From assembly GCA_005405945.1 (NCBI GenBank), contig BJHW01000001.1, positions 5,766,001-5,830,000 of the forward strand: 64,000 nucleotides of DNA. The letters run 5' to 3'. Shown here in pieces: positions 55,904 to 64,000 of this stretch. Made by a program: the position numbers and the translations under genes. Source of the DNA: Streptomyces violaceusniger (lineage in GTDB: Bacteria > Actinomycetota > Actinomycetes > Streptomycetales > Streptomycetaceae). Each line of letters starts with the position of its first letter. The first letter of the stretch is position 1. The notes beneath the pieces were generated by a model. The model did not search any database. It was given only the letters and a program-made list of their open reading frames with translations, and was not told the origin of the DNA.

Positions 55904-58177
55904 TTACGGACGCGCTCCGGCGGCTCCGGCGGGCACCGGAACCCGCGCGGCCGAGGTGCCGAGCCCGGTGGGCCCCTGCCACGGGGCCACCGGCCGCCGC
56001 TGGGCGCGGATCAGCTCCTCCTCCCGGTAGCGCGGGACCTCGCGGTGCCAGTTCAGGATCCCGGACATCCAGTCGCGCAGCTCCTCCACATAGCCGTCCA
56101 TCGCCTTGCGGGCCTCCGGCCCCAGGCCGAAGTCGTCGTACAGCACCGGGAACTCATGGGCCGCGACATGCTGGAACTGCCGCATCCGGGACGCCATCAG
56201 ATCGTTCACGACGGCGACCCCGGCCGGATAGTCGCAGTCGAAGAAGTTCTGGACGACGAGGACGCCGTTGTGGACCTCGCCCTCGAACTCGATCTCCTTC
56301 TGGTACGAGAAGACGTCGTTCAGCAGCGTCGCGTAGTCCATGGCGGCGTTCTCCAGCGACCGGACCGGGCCGCTGCGGTAGATCTCGGGCGGCACCCGCC
56401 GCCCGCGCGCCAGTCGGCACAGGCTCATGGTGAGGTCGGAGCCGAAGGTGTGCCGGCGCATCTCGATGTAGTCGACCGGGTCGGGGATCCGGTTCTTCGT
56501 GTGGTTGGCCAGCTCCCACAGCCAGCTGGCGGTCATGTTCTCGACCGCCTTACGGAGTTCACGGCGCGCCGGGTCCGCCATCGGGCCCGCCGTACGGCTC
56601 CACAGGTCGGCCAGCGACCGCTCCAGCGCGTTCGCCGGGGCCGGGGTGGGGCCCGCGTCGAGCGGCATGAACGCCCCGAGCCGGGCGTTGCAGGCCCGGG
56701 CCCCGACCAGGTCGTGGGTGCGGCCGAAGACCGCCGGGTAGTAGTCGTCCGCGTAGGTGCCCCAGGCCAGCCAGCCCGACGCCAGATCGAGCTCGTCCAG
56801 GGAGCCGTCCGGGTGGATGCCGGCGGCGCACAGCGGGAGGTCGGCGGCGAGCATCCGCCGCTCGTCCCAGACGTGCGCATGCGGGATGCCGGGCTGCGGT
56901 CCGAGGATGCCCATCCGGTGTGCCCAGGCGAGCAGGTGGTCGCGGGCGGTGGGCAGATGCTGATTGAGCCGGAGGGTGAACGGCATGAGGAAGTCCGGCA
57001 GCAGGGACGGCCCGGTCCGCTGGAACGGGACATGGCTGAACCTGCGGGTCCGGGCCGCCTCCGCACGTCCCGTGGTCAGCGGCAGGCTCGCCGCGGAGGT
57101 GCCGAGGCCGCTGAGCGCGAAGGGCGACCACGCCGGGGCCTTGTCCGGGCCGTCCGCATCATGCACACCGTCAGGGTCGTTCGCGTGCGCGCCGTTCATG
57201 TACCGGCTGGAGCGCATATGCCACTCATGGCCGCCGGACTGCCAGTCCTGGAGCCCCTTGACGTAGGCGAGGACCCCCGCGCAGGCGGCAGGGTCCAGGC
57301 CGTGCTCGGCGAAGAGCGGGCCGAGCTCGGTGAGCGCGGTGTCCTCGAACTGCTGCAGCCGTGAGGTGAGCAGTTCGTTGACGGAGTCGGCCGCCTCCTG
57401 GGTGGTGCAGCACAGGAACGTCTCCAGGACCAGGACGCCATTGCTGAGCTCGCCCTCGTCCTCGATCTCCCGCTGGTACGAGAACAGGTCGTTGCGCAGG
57501 TGCACCGCGTCCGCGAAGGCGTCCCGCAGCACCCGCATCGGCCGCGACCCGGCGATCACCGCGGGCGCCTCGGCCCCGACGGCGTGCTCCACCAGCCCGG
57601 CCGACCAGGGCGCGCCGCCGACCTTACGGCGCATCTCGATGTACTCGACCGGATTGGGGACCCGGTCGATGTTGATGTTGGAGAGTTCCCAGAGCGATTC
57701 GTTGAGCAGGTTCTCGGTGCTCTCCCGGAACCGCGCCCGCCAGTCCGGCGACATCGAGGGCACCGTCCGCGCCCACAGATCCGCGAGCCCCGCCTCGACC
57801 GGGTTGGTGGGCTCCGGGGTCCCGGCGGCGGGGTCCATCGGCATGAAGGCGGGCAGCCGGTCGAGATACGCCTTACCGGCCGCACGGTCCTGGGAGCGCT
57901 TGAACGTCTCCAGGAAGTGGTCGTCGAAGAAGAACACCCACACATACCAGTCGGTGACCAGCGAGAGCTCCGCGCCGGAGCAGTCGGGGTGGGTGTACGC
58001 GCACAGCAGGGCGTAGTCGTGGGCGTCGAGATCCTCCTGCTCCCAGATCCCCGAGCCCTCGAGCATGCCCCGCTCGCGGGCCCACCGGGTGGAGTGCTCC
58101 CGTGCCTCCTGGACATGGGGGTTCAGCCGCGCCGGATACGGCATGTAGAAGTCGGGGAGTTGAAAGGGCTGTGTCAC
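55904..58177 (-). CDS. geoA: Geosmin synthase (bifunctional sesquiterpene cyclase)
   Basis: 757 residues, intact. N-domain: metal motif FFFDDHFLE near 88 and NDLFSYQRE near 228; turns farnesyl diphosphate into germacradienol and germacrene D. C-domain: DDYYP and NDVFSYQKE; turns germacradienol into geosmin with loss of acetone. Domain ends share LGTSAA. N-terminus MTQPFQLPDFYMPYPARLNP is the standard one. Cytoplasmic. Single gene; the earthy odour compound is a Streptomyces hallmark. One of the few long genes here without a frameshift. Confidence 0.98.
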   Translation of the reverse strand: MTQPFQLPDFYMPYPARLNPHVQEAREHSTRWARERGMLEGSGIWEQEDLDAHDYALLCAYTHPDCSGAELSLVTDWYVWVFFFDDHFLETFKRSQDRAAGKAYLDRLPAFMPMDPAAGTPEPTNPVEAGLADLWARTVPSMSPDWRARFRESTENLLNESLWELSNINIDRVPNPVEYIEMRRKVGGAPWSAGLVEHAVGAEAPAVIAGSRPMRVLRDAFADAVHLRNDLFSYQREIEDEGELSNGVLVLETFLCCTTQEAADSVNELLTSRLQQFEDTALTELGPLFAEHGLDPAACAGVLAYVKGLQDWQSGGHEWHMRSSRYMNGAHANDPDGVHDADGPDKAPAWSPFALSGLGTSAASLPLTTGRAEAARTRRFSHVPFQRTGPSLLPDFLMPFTLRLNQHLPTARDHLLAWAHRMGILGPQPGIPHAHVWDERRMLAADLPLCAAGIHPDGSLDELDLASGWLAWGTYADDYYPAVFGRTHDLVGARACNARLGAFMPLDAGPTPAPANALERSLADLWSRTAGPMADPARRELRKAVENMTASWLWELANHTKNRIPDPVDYIEMRRHTFGSDLTMSLCRLARGRRVPPEIYRSGPVRSLENAAMDYATLLNDVFSYQKEIEFEGEVHNGVLVVQNFFDCDYPAGVAVVNDLMASRMRQFQHVAAHEFPVLYDDFGLGPEARKAMDGYVEELRDWMSGILNWHREVPRYREEELIRAQRRPVAPWQGPTGLGTSAARVPVPAGAAGARP

Positions 58178-58311
58178 TGCGGGGCCGGCACCTCTCGTGC
58201 GACGGTGACCCGTGGCCGTCGTCCGGCTACGGGCTGGGGTCCGCTACGGGCTACCCAGACCGCAACTGGCTTATCCGACAGCCCGATTAGTCACACAAGT
58301 GCGCCCCCGTG

Positions 58312-58354
58312 ACCGGCGCCCCTTGCCGCGTACCCCCTGACAAGGGGCGCCGGT
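58312..58354 (-). terminator. Terminator of the acyltransferase gene
   Basis: ACCGGCGCCCCTTG / CAAGGGGCGCCGGT, 14-base perfect stem with a 15-base loop, just after the acyltransferase stop and before geoA on the minus strand. Confidence 0.8.
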
Positions 58355-58366
58355 CGAGTGCGGGGA

Positions 58367-59461
58367 TCATCCGTCGCGTCTCCGGAAGGCCCATTCCATC
58401 CTCGGCTCCATCGCGAACCGGAACGCCCGCTGGACGGGCGGCGTGCACAAGGCGGTCACCACGGCCACCGCCACCGCCGTCACCACGATCTCCCCCAGCG
58501 GCCGGTGCAGCCACGGGTGGTCGTACCAGTCCCAGAAGCGGGAGCCCTTGGCGAGGAAGCCGTGCAGCAGATAGCCGTACAGCGTCCCGGCGCCGAGCAC
58601 CGTGAACCACATCCGGCGCCGGGGCACCCAGGCGAGGAAGCATACGGTGAGCACCATGGAGCAGCCGAAGAGGGCGAACGTCATGACCGTCCCGACCCAC
58701 CACGGCGCACCGAGCTCCTGCGCGCTGTCCCGGCGGTAGAACCACGCCGGGTTCATCCGCGGCACGGCCCAGTAGGCGAAGACCACCGCGGCGGCGACCA
58801 CCGGCACCGACAGCCATCTGACCTCGCGCCGCCGCACCATCCGGAAGTGCTCCGGCCGCATGTGCAGCCCCAGCACGAAGAAGGGCAGGAACTGCAGCAC
58901 CCGCTGCAGGTCGAGGTCGTCACCGATATTCGGTGAACAGACGGCGAGCGCGGCGATGGTGAGGGCCAGCGCCACCGGCCACCGCACGATCCGCCACAGC
59001 GGCGTGGTCAGCCGCCAGACGAACAGCGCGATCAGGAACCAGGTCAGATACCAGGGGTCGAGCAGACTGATCGGATAGGACGGGTCGTCGTCAGCCCACC
59101 GCTTGAAGAAGGTGTACGCGACCTCGAAGAGGACGTACGGGACGGCGACACCCGTGATCAGACGCTTGAGCCGGTCCGGCCGGAGATCGAAATTCCGCGA
59201 GAAGTACCCGGAGATGAGAATGAACGCCGGCATATGGAACGTATAGACGGTCATATAGAGCGCGGATGCCGCTCTGCTGCCGTCTCGCAGGGGCTCCCAC
59301 GCGTGCCCCATGGCGACCAGCACGATCGCCAGGTATTTGGCGTTGTCGAAGAACGCGTCACGTTGTTTCGGCGTGGGGGACGGAGCCGGTGCCGCCTTGG
59401 GGGGCGTGGACGCCGGTGCGCGCCGCGCGGGCAATGTCGGCAGTAAGGACGAGACGTTCAT
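58367..59461 (-). CDS. Membrane acyltransferase (acyltransferase 3 family) with a TTA codon
   Basis: 364 residues, about ten membrane helices. Early FFDNAKYLAIVLVAMGHAWE and FHMPAFILISGYFSRNFD give the catalytic His and Arg region of the O-acyltransferase-3 family (fucose acetylase-like). A ~40-residue Pro/Ala cytoplasmic leader precedes helix 1. Codon 6 is TTA (59444-59446 on the plus strand reads TAA), so translation should need the bldA tRNA and be delayed to development. Acylates an envelope sugar or lipid, target unknown. Its 5' region (315 bases to terB) holds no gene. Confidence 0.88.
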   Translation of the reverse strand: MNVSSLLPTLPARRAPASTPPKAAPAPSPTPKQRDAFFDNAKYLAIVLVAMGHAWEPLRDGSRAASALYMTVYTFHMPAFILISGYFSRNFDLRPDRLKRLITGVAVPYVLFEVAYTFFKRWADDDPSYPISLLDPWYLTWFLIALFVWRLTTPLWRIVRWPVALALTIAALAVCSPNIGDDLDLQRVLQFLPFFVLGLHMRPEHFRMVRRREVRWLSVPVVAAAVVFAYWAVPRMNPAWFYRRDSAQELGAPWWVGTVMTFALFGCSMVLTVCFLAWVPRRRMWFTVLGAGTLYGYLLHGFLAKGSRFWDWYDHPWLHRPLGEIVVTAVAVAVVTALCTPPVQRAFRFAMEPRMEWAFRRRDG

Positions 59462-59730
59462 CACATACGCCCTCCCGTGAACCGTGCGGGGAAAATCCTG
59501 CCTCTTTTCAGGTTTAGGCGGAGGGTTGCGGAGTGGAACATTCCACGCACCATAGTGGCGCTCGCGAGTCCGTGCCCCAAAAGGCTCAGCTCTCGCGTAC
59601 AAGGGTTTACGCCCAGCCCAGCGCATCCGTCACCTCCTCAACTTGGGAACTTCTTTACCTCTCCGGTCAGTTCACAGAGTGATGAAGAGGGGCCGATCCG
59701 CCCTGCCTTGACCGACCCCGCCTGCTAGCT

Positions 59731-59746
59731 TCTACACAACTGTAGA
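59731..59746. promoter_or_regulatory. TCTACA-N4-TGTAGA dyad upstream of terB
   Basis: TCTACA-CAAC-TGTAGA, identical arms and spacing to the site before terD at 19420. A TTGACC lies 17 bases upstream, so the dyad would overlap a -10 box and act as a repressor site. It is 30 bases from the terB start. Confidence 0.62.
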
Positions 59747-59776
59747 TCCTAACGACCCTATGGAGTGTGACTGGCC

Positions 59777-60232
59777 ATGGCCCTGTGGGACCGCATCAGG
59801 GAGTCCGCCCAGACGATGCAGACGCAGCTCGTCGCGAAGAAGAACGACTTGAAGAGCGGCGCCTTCCGCGACGCGAGCATGGCGATGTGCGCCCTGGTGG
59901 CGGCGGCGGACGGCTCGGTCGACCCGTCCGAGCGGCAGCGCGTCGCCCAGCTGATCGCCACCAACGAGGTGCTGCAGAACTTCCCGGCCGACGATCTGCA
60001 GCGCCGCTTCAACGACTACGTCAACAAGCTCACCACCGACTTCGACTTCGGCAAGGTGAGCGTGATGCAGGAGGTCGCCAAGGCCAAGAAGAAGCCCGCC
60101 GAGGCCCGCGCCGTGATCCAGATCGGCATCGTCATCGGTGGCGCGGACGGCGACTTCGACAAGACCGAGCAGGCCATGGTCCGCGAGGCGTGCTTCACCC
60201 TGGAGCTCCCGCCGGCCGAGTTCGACCTGTAA
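59777..60232 (+). CDS. TerB-family tellurite/stress protein
   Basis: 151 residues. Two acidic metal-binding repeats: ALVAAADGSVDPSERQRVAQ and GIVIGGADGDFDKTEQAMVR, as in the TerB fold. Begins MALWDRIRESAQTMQ. TerB is the cytoplasmic hub of ter systems, meeting TerC membrane complexes and TerD proteins. Here it stands alone but shares an operator-like dyad with the terD cluster 40 kb away. Followed by CCGTAAGG/CCATAAGC repeats. Confidence 0.95.
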   Translation: MALWDRIRESAQTMQTQLVAKKNDLKSGAFRDASMAMCALVAAADGSVDPSERQRVAQLIATNEVLQNFPADDLQRRFNDYVNKLTTDFDFGKVSVMQEVAKAKKKPAEARAVIQIGIVIGGADGDFDKTEQAMVREACFTLELPPAEFDL

Positions 60233-60239
60233 GGCGAGG

Positions 60240-60350
60240 CGTACAAGCCGTAAGGCGGCTAGGCAAGCCATAAGCCGCAGCCATGAGCCGACCCGGCAAG
60301 CCATAGGCCGCAGTCGTCAGGCGGCCCCGCGATCCGTAAGGGCGCGACCT
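60240..60350. repeat. Degenerate CAAGCC(G/A)TAAG repeats after terB
   Basis: Units such as ACAAGCCGTAAGGCGGC, GCAAGCCATAAGCCGCAGC, GCAAGCCATAGGCCGCAGT and ATCCGTAAGGGC fill the gap between the convergent terB and M56 genes. No terminator hairpin of normal form is seen. Reverse strand shows the CTTACGG core found elsewhere. Confidence 0.75.
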
Positions 60351-60354
60351 GGAG

Positions 60355-61302
60355 CTACAGCGGGGTCGCGGCGTGCAGGACGAGGACCAGGGCGACCGCC
60401 GCGTTCGCCGAGGACAGCGCGGACGCGGCGGTGCCCACCGCCGCGATCCACAGGGCCAGCCCCGCCGCCGTCCACGTCGGCGGCCAGTGCCGGGACGGCT
60501 CCACCGGCTCCAGCAGCGCCGCGACCCTGCGCGGCACCGGCCCCGGCGCGGCGAACCCGGCGAGCGCCGGCCCCGGCGTGCCCCGGGAGACCAGGGCGGC
60601 CTTGCCGACCGCCCGCGCCGTGACCCGGCGGTCGCCGACCTCCCGGGCCGCCTCCTCGTCCGCCCAGCGCTCGGCGCAGTAGTCCACCGCGGTCCGCAGC
60701 GGCCGCAGCAGCGGGTTGGCCCGCGCCGCGAGCCGCGCGGCCAGCAGATAGCGGTGGTGGTGCGCGGTCAGATGGGCGCGCTCATGCGCGATCAGGGCCC
60801 GCCGCTCGCGGGGCTCAAGGCTGTCCAGCATCCCGGTGGAGACGACGATCCGGCCCGGCGTCCCCGTTCGCCCGGAGGTCCTGGGCAGGGCGTACGCGTA
60901 CGCCTTGTCGTCCGGCAGCACCGCCACCGGCGACTCCGGCAGCCCGGCGAGCGCGAGCCAGGCGTCCCGCCGCACCCGGCCGTGACGCAGACAGGTGGCC
61001 GTGCAGGACACGGCCACCGCCGCCAGCGCGCCGATCGCCGCCTTCCCGGCCACCACGTCATAGGGCACCGCCGCCCGCACCTCGGGGTCCGACCAGCTGT
61101 CCGGCAGCGGATTGCCGGGCAGCTGCGCCGTGCCGACGACCATCAGCAGCCCCAGGCACAGCGTGGAGCACACCGCGAGGACGGTGCCGACGAGCGTCAG
61201 CAGCCGGGTGGCGGTGCGCGGATGGAGATGTTGCTCGGCGAGCCGGGCGATCGGCAGCGCCGTCAGGGGCAGAACCAGCGGGAGGAAGACGAAGACACCC
61301 AT
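60355..61302 (-). CDS. M56-family (BlaR1-like) membrane metallopeptidase
   Basis: 315 residues. Membrane helices near 1-25, 35-60, 85-110 and at the C-terminus; zinc site HERAHLTAH (HExxH) in an exposed loop, near residue 195, with FAAPGPVPRRVAALL after it. No penicillin-binding sensor domain, so the signal is not obviously a beta-lactam. Starts three bases after the BlaI-type repressor stop, a standard sensor-repressor pair in which the protease relieves repression. Confidence 0.92.
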   Translation of the reverse strand: MGVFVFLPLVLPLTALPIARLAEQHLHPRTATRLLTLVGTVLAVCSTLCLGLLMVVGTAQLPGNPLPDSWSDPEVRAAVPYDVVAGKAAIGALAAVAVSCTATCLRHGRVRRDAWLALAGLPESPVAVLPDDKAYAYALPRTSGRTGTPGRIVVSTGMLDSLEPRERRALIAHERAHLTAHHHRYLLAARLAARANPLLRPLRTAVDYCAERWADEEAAREVGDRRVTARAVGKAALVSRGTPGPALAGFAAPGPVPRRVAALLEPVEPSRHWPPTWTAAGLALWIAAVGTAASALSSANAAVALVLVLHAATPL

Positions 61303-61305
61303 CGG

Positions 61306-61719
61306 TCAGTCCTCCGGCTCCTCCGCCACGTCGCTCAGCAGGCCGCGCAGCAGCCGCTCGTCGTCCTGGGTCAGCCCGGTCACAAAGCTGGCCAGGACCG
61401 CCTCGCGGTCGTCCTGGCCGTCCAGCACCCGGCGCATCCGCAGCGCCGCGAGCCCCGCCTCGTCCGACGCCGCCCGCCAGACGAAGGAGCGGCCCGCGCG
61501 CTCGCGGGTCACGGCCTGTTTGGCGTGCAGCCGGGACAGGATGGTCATGACCGTGGTGTAGGCGAGCTCGCCCTCGATCCGCTCCTGCACCCATGCGGCG
61601 GTCACCGGCCCCGGCGCCCGGCTCAGCGCCGCGAGCACCTGCGCCTCCAGTTCGCCCTGGCCACGCCGACGGGGGCGGCGGGGCCAGCCGGGCCCGCCGG
61701 TCCGGTCGTGGTCCGTCAC
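61306..61719 (-). CDS. BlaI/MecI/CopY-family repressor
   Basis: 137 residues. Winged helix (GELEAQVLAALSRAPGPVTA ... YTTVMTILSRLHAKQAVTRE), dimerisation helices after. GTG start at 61719 with AAGGAGA. Family members bind TACA/TGTA dyads. Paired with the M56 peptidase. Targets are unknown; the TCTACA/TGTAGA sites before terB and terD are candidates. No such dyad is seen in its own upstream region. Confidence 0.93.
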   Translation of the reverse strand: MTDHDRTGGPGWPRRPRRRGQGELEAQVLAALSRAPGPVTAAWVQERIEGELAYTTVMTILSRLHAKQAVTRERAGRSFVWRAASDEAGLAALRMRRVLDGQDDREAVLASFVTGLTQDDERLLRGLLSDVAEEPED

Positions 61720-61926
61720 ACCGTCTCCTTCCCCACCGCACGCGCCCGGCGCGCGGCGCTCCATCGTAGCGAGCGACGGGCCGCCACCTCCCTCGCCGGG
61801 CCCCACCGTCCCCCTGGCTCGGCCCCGCCGCGCGTTCGCCCCTTTGGCCTGGCTGTACGCGCGGGCCCGGTCCGCCTCACCGATGCTGAGCAGGGGGACG
61901 ACCCCGACGAAGGAACGCACTCAGCC

Positions 61927-63213
61927 ATGACGCAGACGCAGGGCTCGCTCGTACGGCAGATCACCGACTACGCCCATCGTGCCGACCCGTACCCGATCTA
62001 CGCCGAGCTGCGCAAGACGCCCGTGGTGCACGACGAGGAGGGGCCGTACATCGTCTCCACCTACTGGGAGATCCACGGTCTGCTGCACGACCCCCGGCTC
62101 AGCTCCGACGCGCGCAACCTGGACCCCCGGGCCGCCTCGGAGCTGCCCGAGGAGGACGACCCGGGGCTGCCGCCCAGCTTCCTGAAGCTGGACCCGCCCG
62201 AGCACGACCGGCTGCGCCGGCTCGCGACGGCGCCCTTCGGCCCGCCGCACACCCCGCGCCGGCTCCACGAGATGCGCGGGGAACTCACCCGTATCGTCGG
62301 CGAGCTGATCGACGGCTTCGAGGGGCGGGACCGGATCGATCTCGTCGACCACTTCTCCTATCCCTTCCCGGTGACCGTGATCTGCCGGCTGCTCGGGGTG
62401 GATCGGGAGGACGAGCCCCGCTTCCACGCCTGGGCCGACACCCTCGCCGCCAGTCTGGACCCCGACTCGGACGCGGACGCCGCCGAGCGGGGGCGGATCG
62501 CCCGGCAGGCCCGTACGGAGCTGGCGGCGTATCTGTCCGAGCTGATCGAGGAGCGCCGCCGCGCACCCGGCGACGATATGCTCTCGGCCCTGGTCAACGG
62601 GGACGGCCCGGAGGGGCGGATGAGCCGGGTGGAGCTGCTGAGCACCGCGGCGCTGCTGCTGGTGGCGGGGCACGAGACCACCGTCAACCTGATCACCAAC
62701 GGGATGCTGACCCTGCTGCGCAACCCCGATGTGCTCGCCCGGCTGCGCAAGGATCCCCATCTGGTCGTGCCGCTGGTGGAGGAGCTGCTGCGGTTCGATC
62801 CGCCGGTGCAGATGCTCCCCCAGCGCACCCCGCTCTCGGACATCGACATCGCGGGCGTGACCATCCCCCGGGGGGCGCCCGTCTGGCTGCTGCTGGCCTC
62901 GGGAAACCGCGATCCGCAGCGGTTCCCCGACCCCGACCGGTTCGATCCGCAGCGCCGGGACAACCAGCACCTCGGCTTCGGCAGCGGCGTCCACAGCTGT
63001 TTCGGCGCCCCGCTGGCCCGGCTCGAGGCGCAGATCGCGCTGACCGAGCTGGCCCGCCGGCTGGACGAGCCCCGGCTGCTGGAGGACCCGCCGGCCTATC
63101 GGCGGAACGCGGTACTGCGCGGGCCGCGGCATCTGCCGCTCGCGTTCGAGGGACTGCGGCCGAACGGATCCCCGAACGGGTCCCCGAAAGGCTCCCCGAA
63201 CGGGTCCCGGTGA
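61927..63213 (+). CDS. Cytochrome P450, second
   Basis: 428 residues, intact. I-helix LLLVAGHETTVN, K-helix EELLRFDPPVQ, heme loop LGFGSGVHSCFGAPLARLEA. Soluble actinomycete class, similar in pattern to the CYP105/CYP107 groups. A C-terminal tail repeats NGSP four times in a 12-base DNA repeat (63160-63210), outside the fold. No ferredoxin gene nearby. Possibly linked to the oxidoreductase it converges on. Substrate unknown. Confidence 0.93.
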   Translation: MTQTQGSLVRQITDYAHRADPYPIYAELRKTPVVHDEEGPYIVSTYWEIHGLLHDPRLSSDARNLDPRAASELPEEDDPGLPPSFLKLDPPEHDRLRRLATAPFGPPHTPRRLHEMRGELTRIVGELIDGFEGRDRIDLVDHFSYPFPVTVICRLLGVDREDEPRFHAWADTLAASLDPDSDADAAERGRIARQARTELAAYLSELIEERRRAPGDDMLSALVNGDGPEGRMSRVELLSTAALLLVAGHETTVNLITNGMLTLLRNPDVLARLRKDPHLVVPLVEELLRFDPPVQMLPQRTPLSDIDIAGVTIPRGAPVWLLLASGNRDPQRFPDPDRFDPQRRDNQHLGFGSGVHSCFGAPLARLEAQIALTELARRLDEPRLLEDPPAYRRNAVLRGPRHLPLAFEGLRPNGSPNGSPKGSPNGSR

Positions 63214-63222
63214 CGGCGGGGC

Positions 63223-64000
63223 TCACCGGGCGCGGAACGCGGACGCTCTCGTCCCGGCCGCGTCCTTCCCGCCCCTGCCCGTCCCGGCCGCGCCCCTCTC
63301 GGCCCGGGCGGCGATGTTCCGGGCCATCCCGCCGAAGACGAGCGCGTGGCACGGCGCGACCGACCACCAGTACAGATGCCCGGCGAGACCGCGCGGATGG
63401 AACAGCGCCCGCTGCCGGTACACCGCCCCGCCCCGCCCGTCCGGCGCGACCACCATCTCCAGCCAGGCCAGGCCCGGCAGCCGCATCTCGGCGCGCAGCC
63501 GCAGCAGCCGGGGCGGCAGCACCTCCTCCACCCGCCAGAAGTCGAGGCTGTCCCCCACTCTGAGCCGCGCCGCGTCCCGGCGGCCCCGGCGCAGCCCGAC
63601 GCCGCCCGCCAGGGTGTCGATCCAGCCGCGCAGCGCCCAGGCGAGCGGCATCGAGTACCACCCGTTCTCACCCCCGATCCCCTCCACCACCCGCCAGACG
63701 GCCCCCGGCGAGGCGTCCACCGCGCGCTCGCGGCGGTCCTGGTAGAGGCTGCCGCCCGCCCAGTCGGGGTCGGTGGGCAGCGGATCGCTGGGCGCGCCGG
63801 GGGTGGCGGCGGAGGACCAGCGGGTGGCCACCTCCGCGTCGCGGATCCGCCGCAGGGCCAGCTCCAGCGCCCGGTCCACGCCGAGCGGCCCGCCCGGCGG
63901 GTCCGGCACGTAGCGGGTGATGTCCCGTTCGGCGCAGACCACTTCATGGCGCAGCGACTCCACCAGCGGGCGGGCGATGGCGCCGGGTACGGGGGTGACC
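63223..64000 (-). CDS. SDR-type oxidoreductase with DUF2867 domain, partial (runs off the window)
   Basis: Only the C-terminal ~258 residues are present. VTPVPGAIARPLVESLRHEV is the end of an NAD(P)-binding SDR domain. DUF2867 follows (SSAATPGAPSDPLPTDPDWA, VDASPGAVWRVVEGIGGENG, FWRVEEVLPPRLLRLRAEM, HPRGLAGHLYWWSVAPCHAL). Full members are about 500 residues. The last ~20 residues are low-complexity Gly/Ala/Lys. Stop lies nine bases after the convergent P450 stop. Confidence 0.88.
   Translation of the reverse strand, partial: VTPVPGAIARPLVESLRHEVVCAERDITRYVPDPPGGPLGVDRALELALRRIRDAEVATRWSSAATPGAPSDPLPTDPDWAGGSLYQDRRERAVDASPGAVWRVVEGIGGENGWYSMPLAWALRGWIDTLAGGVGLRRGRRDAARLRVGDSLDFWRVEEVLPPRLLRLRAEMRLPGLAWLEMVVAPDGRGGAVYRQRALFHPRGLAGHLYWWSVAPCHALVFGGMARNIAARAERGAAGTGRGGKDAAGTRASAFRAR

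Noticed and set aside
60373..61926. In-frame extension upstream of the second P450
   Set aside because: Runs over the M56 and BlaI genes on the other strand. P450 similarity begins at 61927.
55904..63213. A secondary-metabolite cluster around geoA and the P450
   Set aside because: geoA normally acts alone. The neighbours are stress, regulatory and single oxidase genes, without scaffold enzymes or pathway logic.
1..64000. CRISPR arrays and rRNA genes
   Set aside because: No regularly spaced repeats with unique spacers and no rRNA sequence were found; the tandem repeats are contiguous.

Overview
The window looks like chromosomal DNA of a Streptomyces. It has very high GC, GTG starts, tight ATGA gene overlaps, a WhiB-family regulator (wblA), an intact two-domain geosmin synthase, tellurite-type TerD/TerB proteins and rare TTA codons. 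The species cannot be fixed from the sequence.

Layout. 0-17.8 kb is core chromosome: nhaA, a small membrane protein, an epoxide-hydrolase-like enzyme, a MarP-type membrane protease, a NUDIX enzyme, nth, crp, an MBL hydrolase and second NUDIX protein, RidA/DUF4177, two ArsA-like ATPases, wblA, a class A penicillin-binding protein, a YqeY-like protein and a metallophosphoesterase. A tRNA-Pro at 17.9 kb is followed by a helicase fragment. 18.3-22.1 kb holds a MazG-like protein, a TOBE protein and a TerD / membrane protein / TerD / DUF1992 cluster. 22-28.4 kb holds two VOC proteins, a P450, a SnoaL-like protein, an S9 peptidase and SURF1. 28.5-38.5 kb is housekeeping: an ECF-like sigma factor with its membrane partner, asd-ask, DUF5063, recR, ybaB, dnaX and the SRP RNA. 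A tRNA-Ser marks the start of a more accessory stretch: an ATPase-nuclease gene, a DJ-1 remnant, and an IS4-family element with perfect target duplications. 42-48 kb is a two-component system and an ABC transporter that share an inverted-repeat motif. 48-56 kb has regulators and catabolic enzymes mixed with decayed genes (gdhA and a sodium/solute symporter, each missing its middle). 56-64 kb has geoA, an acyltransferase with a TTA codon, terB, a BlaI/M56 pair, a second P450 and a partial oxidoreductase.

Sequence quality matters here. About two dozen conserved genes are broken by frameshifts. Every one I could resolve has the sign of one missing base, usually in a short G or C run. This points to a sequencing or assembly bias rather than real decay, so I merged the pieces into single genes and gave the break positions. 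gdhA, the symporter, the DJ-1 protein and the helicase fragment are different: they lack large blocks and look like true pseudogenes.

Main regulatory observations: a TCTACA-N4-TGTAGA dyad in front of both terD and terB, 40 kb apart; a GGTGNAGC-N2-GCTNCACC dyad in front of both the sensor-kinase operon and the ABC operon; TTA codons near the starts of two genes; and short tandem repeats, often 18 bp long and often with a CTTACGG core, between or at the ends of genes.
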